Shown: positions 1-6,225 of the stretch, in pieces
How positions within the stretch are numbered: the first letter of the stretch is position 1
Layout of the letters: the number at the start of each line of letters is the position of its first letter
Assembly (NCBI GenBank): GCA_020846105.1
Contig: JADLEN010000134.1
Coordinates: 1-9,606 of the forward strand
From: Chitinophagaceae bacterium
Lineage (GTDB): Bacteria; Bacteroidota; Bacteroidia; Chitinophagales; Chitinophagaceae
DNA: 9,606 nt
Reading direction: 5' to 3'
The notes under the pieces: model-generated
What the model saw: only the letters and a program-made list of their open reading frames with translations
Told to the model about the DNA's origin: nothing
Database searches by the model: none
Translations under genes and position numbers: made by a program

Positions 1-1
1 C

Positions 2-1834
2 GGCGACGCATCTACCTCTGAAGGTCTTTTTTGGGAAACCGTAAACGCAGCTGGTGTGCTCAAAGTGCCACTTGCTATTTTTGTGTACGACGATGGCTAC
101 GGCATATCGGTACCGCGCAAATACCAAACCACCAAAAACTCTATCTCGCAAGCGCTTATGGGCATGCAGTGGGACGAGAAAACAGGTGGTGTACATATCG
201 AAACCGTAAAAGGTTGGGACTATGCCGCACTCGTGAGCACCATCAAGAAAGGTGTGCAGCGCACCCGCGACACGCATATCCCTACTTTATTCCACATACA
301 AGAGATTACACAGCCCCAAGGCCACTCTACCTCTGGCTCGCACGAGCGCTACAAGAGCAAAGAGCGCCTCGAATTCGAGAAAGAAATGGACTGCTTGGTG
401 AAGATGCGTGAATTTATCATCAGCAACGAAATAGCCGACGAAGCCACACTAGCCACACTAGAAGAAGAAGCAAAACAAACAGCCCGAGACGGCAAGCAAA
501 AAGCTTGGGAAAGCTTTATAGCACCCATAAGAGCGCAAGTGCAGCAAGCCGCCAACCTGTGCAGCCAAGTAGTGATGCAAGGAGCTAGCAATGGCACAGC
601 TATTGCTCCATTGGTGGCGCAGCTCACTGCCATCCGCGAGCCTATACGCAAAGATGTAATGCAAACTTTGTACAAAGTACTAGCCCTTTGCGCCAGCGAA
701 AACAACGCAGCCACCCGTGCTTTGCGCAACTATTACGACCAGCTAAAGGCCGACAACGCAGTCAAATTCAACTCGCTACAACACTCACAGTCTGCACAAA
801 ACGCACAAAAAATAGCCGAAGTGCCTGCACAGTACGACGCTGCTGGCACACAGCTCAACGGTTATGAGATACTCAACAAATACTTCGACCAGTTATTTGC
901 TGCCAACCCTGCCGTTTTTGCCTTTGGCGAAGACCTAGGCAAGATAGGCGATGTAAACCAAGGCTTTGCCGGCTTGCAAGACAAGTATGGCGAGCTGCGC
1001 ATCACCGACACCGGCATTCGCGAAGCCACTATTGTGGGCCAAGGCCTAGGTATGGCACTGCGTGGCCTGCGCCCCATTGCCGAAATCCAATACCTAGATT
1101 ACCTGCTCTATGGCCTACAACCCCTTAGCGACGATGTAGCCACCTTGCAATACCGCACATTTGGTGGGCAAAAATGCCCGCTCATCATACGCACCCGTGG
1201 TCATAGGCTAGAAGGTATCTGGCACAGCGGCTCGCCAATGGGTATGATTATCAATAGCATCCGAGGGATGTACCTATGCGTGCCCCGCAACATGAGCCAG
1301 GCCGCAGGTATGTACAACACCTTACTAGCTAGCGACGAGCCCGCCATAGTCATAGAATGCCTCAACGGCTACCGCCTCAAAGAAAACGTACCCACCAACC
1401 TTGCCACCTACACCGTGCCCTTAGGCATACCCGAGGTGGTGCAAGCCGGCGAAGACATTACCATAGTATCTTATGGCAGCACCCTACGTGTGATACAAGA
1501 CGCTATTGACAGCTACCTAAGCCCACAAGGCATCTCTTGCGAGCTTATAGACGTGCGCACACTATTGCCCTTCGATACCGAGCATAGCATAGTAGCCTCG
1601 CTAAAAAAGACCAGCCGAATCCTCTTTATAGACGAAGACGTGCCAGGCGGCGCCACAGCCTATATGTACCAGCAAGTGATGGAGCTGCAAGGCGGCTACC
1701 GCTATGTAGATGCTGCACCCCGCACCCTTAGCGCCAAAGCCCACCGCCCAGCATACGCTACCGATGGTGACTATTTCTCCAAACCCAATGCCGAAGAAAT
1801 AGCCGACGTAATCATGGACATGATGGCCGAATAA
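2..1834 (+). CDS. Fused alpha/beta E1 component of a 2-oxoacid dehydrogenase, 5' end cut by the window
   Basis: This is a thiamine-diphosphate-dependent E1 decarboxylase of a 2-oxoacid dehydrogenase complex (branched-chain or pyruvate type), with the alpha and beta subunits joined in one chain. The frame is open from base 2, giving 610 visible codons; the alpha N-terminus lies outside the window. Seen from residue 1: GDASTSEG, then DDGYGIS at about 30-36, which together form the ThDP/Mg motif. GHSTSGSHERY at about 107-117 matches the alpha loop carrying the active-site histidine. A helical, Ala/Gln-rich linker (about 145-275) leads into the beta part at about 286. There, FGEDLGK, the TGIREATIVGQGLGMAL segment with the likely catalytic Glu, and IWHSGSP with the active-site His follow in the usual order. 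The C-terminal E1-beta domain (about 480-610) is complete and includes LIDVRTLLPFD. Such fusions are known in Bacteroidota. Substrate preference (branched-chain, pyruvate or acetoin) cannot be read here, and no E2 or E3 gene is in view. A strong terminator follows. Confidence 0.92.
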   Translation, partial: GDASTSEGLFWETVNAAGVLKVPLAIFVYDDGYGISVPRKYQTTKNSISQALMGMQWDEKTGGVHIETVKGWDYAALVSTIKKGVQRTRDTHIPTLFHIQEITQPQGHSTSGSHERYKSKERLEFEKEMDCLVKMREFIISNEIADEATLATLEEEAKQTARDGKQKAWESFIAPIRAQVQQAANLCSQVVMQGASNGTAIAPLVAQLTAIREPIRKDVMQTLYKVLALCASENNAATRALRNYYDQLKADNAVKFNSLQHSQSAQNAQKIAEVPAQYDAAGTQLNGYEILNKYFDQLFAANPAVFAFGEDLGKIGDVNQGFAGLQDKYGELRITDTGIREATIVGQGLGMALRGLRPIAEIQYLDYLLYGLQPLSDDVATLQYRTFGGQKCPLIIRTRGHRLEGIWHSGSPMGMIINSIRGMYLCVPRNMSQAAGMYNTLLASDEPAIVIECLNGYRLKENVPTNLATYTVPLGIPEVVQAGEDITIVSYGSTLRVIQDAIDSYLSPQGISCELIDVRTLLPFDTEHSIVASLKKTSRILFIDEDVPGGATAYMYQQVMELQGGYRYVDAAPRTLSAKAHRPAYATDGDYFSKPNAEEIADVIMDMMAE

Positions 1835-1854
1835 GCGATAATATATTATATAGC

Positions 1855-1886
1855 AAACGCCACCTATGAGGGTGGCGTTTTTGTTT
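1855..1886 (+). terminator. Rho-independent terminator of the E1 gene
   Basis: A perfect 10-bp inverted repeat has AAACGCCACC (1855-1864) pairing with GGTGGCGTTT (1871-1880) around a 6-nt loop, followed by TTGTTT. It begins 21 bases after the E1 stop codon. On the other strand the stem is followed by only a weak AT run, so termination of the converging gene here is possible but less clear. Confidence 0.9.
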
Positions 1887-1909
1887 GGTATTAAAAAAGA
1901 AAGGTAATG

Positions 1910-2845
1910 CTACTCAGGGTCTAGCTGGATGTCTAGGGTGGAGATGGTGCCCGTAGTGACTTGAAACTGATTGATAACCATGTCGCGGTAGCCCGGCGCA
2001 TTGAAGCGCACATCGTACCTGCCTTCGGAGAGTGGTACAAGACGGTACTCGCCTTGCTGGTTGCCGATAGTGGTAAACGAAGTGCCGAGCACTGTAGCCT
2101 CTAGGTTGATGATAGGAGCATTGTCTAAGCTGCTAGTGCCAATGCCTATGATACCTGCTTGGCCAGGATTGCTGATAAGGCCTAATACAATGTCGAAGGT
2201 AAATTGGCGACGGATGCCTTCTACGTTTTTAAAAATTTCTTGTCCGTCTTTGAACATATTGATGAGCGTGGTATATACGCCATTGCAGGCGGTGACCTTT
2301 AGCTCGGTGGCATTGTATGCGGCTTCTTCTTCGCCAATAAATTGAAGGTATTTGGCATTGAAAGCCTCTACAGCATCGTTGTAGGTATCTTCGAAAGTGG
2401 CGGGCATATTGTTGCCTGCACTGAGTGCCGCTGTATGCGTGGCTATAAAAGTAGCGCCACTAGTGTTTAGGCGTTTTACTTCATCCCAATTATAGTTTCT
2501 TGCTTTTTCGTAGCGGTCAGAGCCTGCCTCTTCTAGCCGTGCTTTGGTGGTATCGGCAGGGAAAGAGGTGAGGGTATAGCGTTTGAGGGTTTGCCAATTG
2601 CCAAGACAAGTGTCGGCAATGTGCGTAAGCTCTACGCGATAGACCTCTACATTGGCGTAGCGCGCTTGTGCATCGGGTAGGATGTTGGCAGCGTTTACGG
2701 CTGCTAAAGCATTGGTGGCATAGAGCTCATCATAATATCCGCGGTAGCTACTAAAGCCTGTAAGGCGTTGTAGATAACTGTTCCAACCTTTTTCGGCTAC
2801 GGCAATAAGCTCTCCTTGAGTGCATTTGAAGATGTTCTGTACCAT
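1910..2845 (-). CDS. Hypothetical protein with C-terminal carboxypeptidase-regulatory-like domain
   Basis: This 311-residue protein has no recognised catalytic domain. Residues 1 to about 225 look mostly helical, rich in Ala, Tyr, Asn and Glu, with no signal peptide or membrane segment. Residues about 231-311 resemble a carboxypeptidase-regulatory-like (transthyretin-fold) domain. The signs are a leading strand, GNQQGEYRLVPLSEGRYDVRF at about 261-281 (the G-x-Y/F, L-x-x-G-x-Y signature), then NAPGY and a terminal TLDIQL strand. In Bacteroidota such domains usually sit at the N-terminus of outer-membrane receptors or in secreted proteins, so a C-terminal copy on a leaderless protein is unusual. 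The ATG at 2845 follows an A-rich leader (AACAAATG) without Shine-Dalgarno, which is normal for the phylum. The gene converges with the E1 gene, leaving 75 bp between the stops. Function is unknown; a scaffold or a cargo of a non-Sec route are both possible. Confidence 0.82.
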   Translation of the reverse strand: MVQNIFKCTQGELIAVAEKGWNSYLQRLTGFSSYRGYYDELYATNALAAVNAANILPDAQARYANVEVYRVELTHIADTCLGNWQTLKRYTLTSFPADTTKARLEEAGSDRYEKARNYNWDEVKRLNTSGATFIATHTAALSAGNNMPATFEDTYNDAVEAFNAKYLQFIGEEEAAYNATELKVTACNGVYTTLINMFKDGQEIFKNVEGIRRQFTFDIVLGLISNPGQAGIIGIGTSSLDNAPIINLEATVLGTSFTTIGNQQGEYRLVPLSEGRYDVRFNAPGYRDMVINQFQVTTGTISTLDIQLDPE

Positions 2846-3032
2846 TTGTTTTAAGTTTTTAAGATGAAGATAAAGTGATGCATTGCTGCGTTTACAAACA
2901 CAAGGTAAAATAAAAGTTTTTTAAAAAGCAAGCTTTTGTTTAAATATTTTTTCAGAAAGATTTATAAACCTGCAAATATTATACTTAAACAGCAGAATTA
3001 AGTAAGTGATATTTGAGGATACATCAGAGGCG

Positions 3033-3263
3033 ATGCCCGCCTGCGAAGAGACGATGCCCGCAAGAGAAGAGGCAATGCCCGCTAGCGAAGAGGTAATACC
3101 CGCCACAGAAGAGGCAATGCCCGCTACCGAAGAGGCGATGCCCGCTACCGAAGAGGTAATGCCCGCCACCGAAGAGGCGATGCCCGCTACCGAAGAGGCA
3201 ATACCCGCTACTTTAGAGACGATGCCCGCCACCATAGAAAAAATGCCCGCCTTTTTAGAGGCG
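3033..3263. repeat. Minisatellite: eleven tandem 21-bp units, open in frame on both strands
   Basis: Eleven units begin at 3033, 3054, 3075, 3096, 3117, 3138, 3159, 3180, 3201, 3222 and 3243. The consensus is ATGCCCGCY followed by ACCGAAGAGGYR. Units 5-8 are nearly identical; the outer units have diverged. On the plus strand each unit reads as the heptapeptide MPATEEA, acidic with one Pro per unit; on the minus strand it reads SSVAGIA, small and hydrophobic. No spacer separates the units, so it is not a CRISPR array. Most differences among units fall on the base that is the third codon position in both reading frames. Copy number is likely to vary between strains, as is usual for minisatellites. 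Confidence 0.95.
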
Positions 3264-3267
3264 GGCA
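3244..3267. repeat. Inverted repeat closing the minisatellite
   Basis: TGCCCGCC (3244-3251) and GGCGGGCA (3260-3267) form a perfect 8-bp GC-rich stem around an 8-nt T-rich loop. The left arm is the core of the last minisatellite unit and the right arm is its reverse complement, so the array ends in a self-complementary pair. There is no T-run after the stem on either strand, so it is a poor terminator. Confidence 0.75.
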
Positions 3268-3322
3268 GGCTAAGAATAATGCTGTAGCAAAGCTGAAAAG
3301 TGGCTTTTGGCGCGGGTTTTGA

Positions 3323-3344
3323 GGGGGGAGGGTGTGGGAAAGGG
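3323..3344 (+). other. Canonical G-quadruplex motif
   Basis: Four G-runs (6, 3, 3 and 3 Gs) are separated by loops A, TGT and AAA, which fits the G3+N1-7 rule with short loops. It lies in non-coding DNA between the minisatellite and the nuclease-helicase terminator. Folding in vivo and any role are unknown. Confidence 0.6.
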
Positions 3345-3373
3345 TTCCGCAGAGCCAATATTAAAATTGTGTG

Positions 3374-3425
3374 TTTTGTTTGCGAAGCAAGCAAAAAATA
3401 AGCCAATGAAAGTTCATTGGCTTAT
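3374..3425 (-). terminator. Intrinsic terminator of the nuclease-helicase gene, with a second hairpin behind it
   Basis: ATAAGCCAATGAA (3398-3410) and TTCATTGGCTTAT (3413-3425) are perfect complements, giving a stem of about 12 bp with a 4-nt loop. Reading on the minus strand the stem is followed by six Ts (3398-3393), the classic layout. It begins 8 bases after the stop codon at 3434. The T-run is also one arm of a second imperfect hairpin (3374-3383 with 3387-3396, loop GAA). Confidence 0.9.
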
Positions 3426-3433
3426 GGGTGGGA

Positions 3434-5401
3434 TTAGATGGTTTTGAAACCGATATGTTTTAAATAATTGAAAGTTGGGTCGTAGTAGGTAGCGTTGCGG
3501 GTGGGGTCTTCGGCATTTCCTTCGGGAACGACGATAATCATACCTTGCCTTGCACGCGTGAGCAACACTCGATAGGCGTTTTTGAGGTATTTTTTGCGTT
3601 CATCCTTATGAATATGCTGCCATTTATTACCAACAAAGGAAAAAGATTTCCAACCTTCGTTTGAGTACCTAAAGTCTCCATCCCAAGTAACGCAGGCCCA
3701 ATCCAATTCTAAACCTTGAACGTGAAACTCTGTAGCAACATCTTCTAAATAATAAGAAGAACGAACATCATCTTTATCATCTAAAAACCAGTGCACTGGG
3801 TCCATAGGCGATTTTACATCGATAGCAAAAGGCTTGAGGCGTTGGGCTTGGGACGACACCACAATACCATAGCGCTCTGTACCTCTTGCTTGTGCCCGCA
3901 GCCAATGGCGGGCAGTGGCAACATCGCGCGTAAGCACGATTGGGTACTTTGCTTGAATGAGTTGGTATATTCTTTTGGATTCTTCGATATTAATATCGAG
4001 CAGATTCTTCACTAATAAAGAAAGGTGTTCGGCTCGGAAAGAGCGCATCGATACTGATAAATGAAGCTCATCTTTAAATACTAGCTCTTTTCGGTGTTGT
4101 AATAGTTGAATCGTATTGCCAGCGCCATATTCACTATCTGTAAGCCTTGACGATATATGAACATTCCATTCGGGAAAAGAACGATTTAAAGAATCTATCC
4201 ATTCGCTTATTCCACCTTCACCTTTATTGATTTCTTGACCACCACCTACAAGGCACACAACAACTGCCCAATCTTGATGACGGTCTAAGCAAGAGATAAG
4301 AAATTCGGGCTCTGAAAAATTAAAGTCGGGCTGGTTTTTCTTACGTTTCATAAAGTCGGCCGTCTGTGCAAGGTTCCAAGCGCGCTGTGCTTCATCGAAA
4401 ATGGCTACGTGGTCTACGGGTGCTTTGTCATCTTTTAAATACTCATCGCGGTAGTGATGCACATTCTGAATAAAAACTTTGACCTGACTTTTTACTTCAC
4501 CTTTCCGTAGTCTGTTTCCTTTTTCTTTCTCGCGTTTTACTTTGTCTCGGGTGAGTGCTTCTTGTAGAATATCTACTAAAGGGCCATTGCCCGACAAGAA
4601 AACACTTGTTTCGCCTTGGCCTTTTTCTAAACTTTTGGTTGCGATATTGAGGCCCACTAGCGTTTTGCCTGCACCTGGCACACCAGTGACAAAGCAAATA
4701 GCTTTATTATTTTTAATTTTAGAATCTTCGATGAGGTCGAGGATATAATTGCTTGTTTCGCTTAAATTTTCAGCCTCGCTTTTTGTAAGTTCGGCCACAG
4801 AATGCTCGTTGTAAAGAGACATTGCAGCCTCGATAATGGTGGGCGTAGGCGAATATCTTCCGCCCATCCAATGTTCGGCATCTATTATTGCTCCATCGGC
4901 AAATTGCAAAACAGCATTGATAACATCTATAATGTCTTTTTCATTTGTCTTGATAGGAAAAAGGATATTGTCGTTTTGGGGAGTAGTGTTTACTGCAAAA
5001 ATTTCAGAATCGGCATTTGTGGCAATAAGAATAGGTGCTATTAAATGAATATGACTTGTTTCGTGAAAGTTTTTCAGGTCTAAGGCATAGTCCATTACTT
5101 GGTCTACAGCGCTTTGAAGAAAGGTTTTGTCGCCTACCTTGAATTCTAAAATAAAAATGACATTATGGATAATAAGAAGAACGTCAATTCTCTTTCCCAT
5201 ACGAGGAATAGAATATTCGAAGAAGATAGAGCCATCAAAAGAAGATAGAATTTTTTTTAAAAATACTATTTGATGTTGCCAAGCATCGCGTTGTGTTTGT
5301 TCGAGGTTGAATTCGTTATTCGAACTTAGGATGCCTAAAATAGTATCGTTGGAGCTAGCAGAAAATGCTGCAATAGAATCTGAATAGAAATGTCGTTTCA
5401 T
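3434..5401 (-). CDS. RecB-type PD-(D/E)XK nuclease fused to an SF1/DUF2075 helicase
   Basis: This 655-residue protein probably cuts and translocates or unwinds nucleic acid. The N-terminal domain (about 40-170) shows PD-(D/E)XK nuclease residues: RID with Asp73, EFK with Glu86 and Lys88, then QVMDY (Q101-x3-Y105), the QxxxY mark of the RecB-like subgroup. The P-loop ATPase half (about 230-650) carries Walker A GVPGAGKT (240-247) and Walker [10 protein letters not shown] (334-342). It continues with a motif-III-like LVGGGQEIN (384-392), motif [15 protein letters not shown] (560-573) and motif [20 protein letters not shown] (611-628). This order matches DUF2075 proteins, which are related to the Schlafen-group helicases. 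All key residues are present and the frame is intact. Its own terminator follows, and a zinc-ribbon gene lies 63 bp upstream on the same strand. GC and CTAG content are lower than in neighbours, which suggests transfer. Phage defence or DNA/RNA repair are reasonable roles, not shown here. The start is ATG with an AT-rich leader and no Shine-Dalgarno. Confidence 0.9.
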   Translation of the reverse strand: MKRHFYSDSIAAFSASSNDTILGILSSNNEFNLEQTQRDAWQHQIVFLKKILSSFDGSIFFEYSIPRMGKRIDVLLIIHNVIFILEFKVGDKTFLQSAVDQVMDYALDLKNFHETSHIHLIAPILIATNADSEIFAVNTTPQNDNILFPIKTNEKDIIDVINAVLQFADGAIIDAEHWMGGRYSPTPTIIEAAMSLYNEHSVAELTKSEAENLSETSNYILDLIEDSKIKNNKAICFVTGVPGAGKTLVGLNIATKSLEKGQGETSVFLSGNGPLVDILQEALTRDKVKREKEKGNRLRKGEVKSQVKVFIQNVHHYRDEYLKDDKAPVDHVAIFDEAQRAWNLAQTADFMKRKKNQPDFNFSEPEFLISCLDRHQDWAVVVCLVGGGQEINKGEGGISEWIDSLNRSFPEWNVHISSRLTDSEYGAGNTIQLLQHRKELVFKDELHLSVSMRSFRAEHLSLLVKNLLDINIEESKRIYQLIQAKYPIVLTRDVATARHWLRAQARGTERYGIVVSSQAQRLKPFAIDVKSPMDPVHWFLDDKDDVRSSYYLEDVATEFHVQGLELDWACVTWDGDFRYSNEGWKSFSFVGNKWQHIHKDERKKYLKNAYRVLLTRARQGMIIVVPEGNAEDPTRNATYYDPTFNYLKHIGFKTI

Positions 5402-5464
5402 TAATTTGTTTAGTGGTTTTGTATCAACCTGTGAATCTATAAAATTCTAAAAGTGTGTTTTTGA

Positions 5465-5671
5465 TTAAGTCTTATTCAAAAGCCTTACTGGCTCAAAGTC
5501 TTGGTCGTGTTGCATCACAAACTCGTAACCGCAATTCGATTGCAAACACTTGTGTACTTCTGTTTTGTCTTTTGTATGCGATAGGTTTAATATCACTTGC
5601 GACCGAGTGCCGCATAGCGGACAAGTAGTTGGTTGGTCGGAATAGATATAGGCTTCTGTGAAAGTTGTCAT
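5465..5671 (-). CDS. Small zinc-ribbon protein
   Basis: A 68-residue protein with two cysteine knuckles: CPLCG (Cys18, Cys21) and CLQSNCGYEF (Cys42, Cys47). They are spaced by about 20 residues including HTKDKTEVHK, the pattern of a four-Cys zinc ribbon. The rest is polar and acidic with no membrane segment. The ATG at 5671 is the only standard start; the in-frame stop upstream lies about 16 codons earlier. The nuclease-helicase gene begins 63 bp downstream on the same strand with no hairpin terminator between, so the two may form a bicistronic unit. Zinc ribbons of this size often act in nucleic-acid or protein binding. I believe similar short proteins occur widely in Bacteroidota, so co-function with the nuclease-helicase is a hypothesis. 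Function is unknown. Confidence 0.78.
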   Translation of the reverse strand: MTTFTEAYIYSDQPTTCPLCGTRSQVILNLSHTKDKTEVHKCLQSNCGYEFVMQHDQDFEPVRLLNKT

Positions 5672-5742
5672 AGGAAATGCAATGTCGTAAAAAATGCGGA
5701 AGATTATTTGTTTTCAAGAGCGTTCGGTAATATAATTTCGCC

Positions 5743-5790
5743 CTTGTCGGTGTTGGGGCACAGGGTGATGCAGCGAAGCCCACCAACAAG
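5743..5790. repeat. Imperfect hairpin upstream of the zinc-ribbon gene
   Basis: CTTGTCGGTG (5743-5752) pairs with CACCAACAAG (5781-5790) at 9 of 10 positions. An inner GGC/GCC pairing (5757-5759 with 5778-5780) can extend it. It lies 72 bases upstream of the zinc-ribbon start, where an untranslated leader could be. No T-run follows on either strand, so it is not an obvious terminator. Confidence 0.45.
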
Positions 5791-5843
5791 TAATATAAAA
5801 AGCAATCTAGTGATAGGTTGTTTTTTTGTTTTTAGTTTCCTCC

Positions 5844-5889
5844 TTCCTACGGAATGACAGCGTGAGGTGGTTGTGGTTGGTTTCTTTGG
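5844..5889 (+). repeat. Dispersed repeat, direct copy 1
   Basis: It begins TTCCTACGGAATGACAGCGT, then a GGTGG/TTGTGG-rich stretch and TTTCTTTGG. The copy at 6010-6062 shares the first 21 bases exactly and the rest with short indels. I recall similar CCTACGGAATGAC segments scattered between genes in Bacteroidota. Confidence 0.75.
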
Positions 5890-5904
5890 TAAACCCACCC
5901 CTAG

Positions 5905-5920
5905 CCCCTCCAAGGAGGGG
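5905..5920. repeat. Short GC-rich palindrome
   Basis: CCCCTCC and GGAGGGG are perfect complements around AA, preceded by ACCCACCCCTAG. Palindromes of this CCCCTCC-GGAGGGG type are scattered between genes in many Bacteroidota genomes, as far as I remember. Confidence 0.7.
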
Positions 5921-5962
5921 AATGTGGCATGTGGATGGGTGTAGGTGGTTGTGGACGCTAAT

Positions 5963-5980
5963 GTCATCCCGTAGGCATCT
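5963..5980 (-). repeat. Dispersed repeat, inverted partial copy
   Basis: On the minus strand this reads AGATGCCTACGGGATGAC. It matches AGATTCCTACGGAATGAC at the head of the direct copy beginning near 6010 at 16 of 18 positions. It is in the opposite orientation and can pair with either direct copy. Confidence 0.65.
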
Positions 5981-6009
5981 GGCACTAGGTGTGCTATAAG
6001 TGCTACAGA

Positions 6010-6062
6010 TTCCTACGGAATGACAGCGTGTGGTGGGGTTGTGGTTGGGTATGTTTCTTTGG
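6010..6062 (+). repeat. Dispersed repeat, direct copy 2
   Basis: This is the second copy of the unit seen at 5844-5889, with the first 21 bases identical. It has GG and GTATG insertions within the G/T-rich tail before TTTCTTTGG. The distance between copy starts is 166 bp. Confidence 0.75.
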
Positions 6063-6110
6063 GCTGCGCGATAAGAAAAGCCCAATAGCTATTCCCAAAG
6101 CCCCAACCTG

Positions 6111-6164
6111 CGCGGGATGGCAGCTGTACCCCGCAGCGCAGCGAGGAGTACAAGCAACAGCCCG
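6111..6164. repeat. Folded palindromic intergenic element
   Basis: The arms pair as CGGG (6113-6116) with CCCG (6161-6164), GC (6123-6124) with GC (6154-6155), and TGTAC (6125-6129) with GTACA (6148-6152), with a one-base bulge. An inner CC/GG and C/G pairing encloses the loop AGCGCAGC (6135-6142). It starts 61 bases beyond the MFS stop codon. The CGCGGGATGGCAGC ... GCCCG layout resembles palindromic elements I remember between genes of many Bacteroidota. It may be a dispersed repeat or a structured RNA; the strand is undetermined. Confidence 0.5.
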
Positions 6165-6225
6165 AGACCCAAAGCCCAACGAAGGAGACCGAAGTTTAAT
6201 CGCTCAAAGAAGAAAAACGTACTGC

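Larger units (their letters stand above)
2846..3433. other. 588-bp stretch without a confident gene
   Basis: From 2846 to about 3005 the DNA is AT-rich leader, presumably holding the promoter of the minus-strand gene ending at 1910. The best candidate there is only a partial -7 match (TACCTTGT on the minus strand, about 2893-2900). The rest holds the 21-bp minisatellite (3033-3263), a short hairpin closing it, a G-quadruplex motif (3323-3344) and the terminator of the gene to the right (3393-3425). Open frames of 93 codons (+, 3006-3287) and 161 codons (-, 2921-3406) cross the repeat, but I do not call either as a gene. Confidence 0.7.
5672..6225. other. 554-bp non-coding tract rich in repeats
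   Basis: No open frame here looks like a protein: the candidates read through palindromes and repeated G-rich segments. The stretch holds an imperfect hairpin (5743-5790), two direct copies and one inverted copy of a dispersed repeat (5844-6062), a GC palindrome (5905-5920) and a folded palindromic element (6111-6164). No convincing -7 promoter for the zinc-ribbon gene was found in its first 100 bases, and no clear terminator for the MFS gene was found at the right end. Confidence 0.7.

Noticed and set aside
31..411. 126-codon frame overlapping the E1 gene start
   Set aside because: The E1 frame is open from base 2 with conserved ThDP residues. The GTG at base 56 within that frame is also not its true start.
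3033..3263. CRISPR array
   Set aside because: The units are directly adjacent with no unique spacers, 21 bp is too short for repeat plus spacer, and no cas genes are present.
3006..3287. 93-codon plus-strand frame encoding MPATEEA repeats
   Set aside because: The start is a GTG without a promoter or leader signal, and nearly all of the frame is tandem repeat. Openness follows from a 21-bp period, so it is not evidence of a gene by itself.
2921..3406. 161-codon minus-strand frame across the minisatellite
   Set aside because: Its only full-length start is a TTG inside the terminator hairpin of the upstream gene, and it reads through the G-quadruplex and repeat. The shorter form from the ATG at 3235 is almost pure repeat. 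Kept only as a finding.
5704..5985. Minus-strand frame of 93 codons upstream of the zinc-ribbon gene
   Set aside because: It runs through the GC palindrome and the dispersed repeats and has no family-like pattern; such frames arise wherever these repeats occur.
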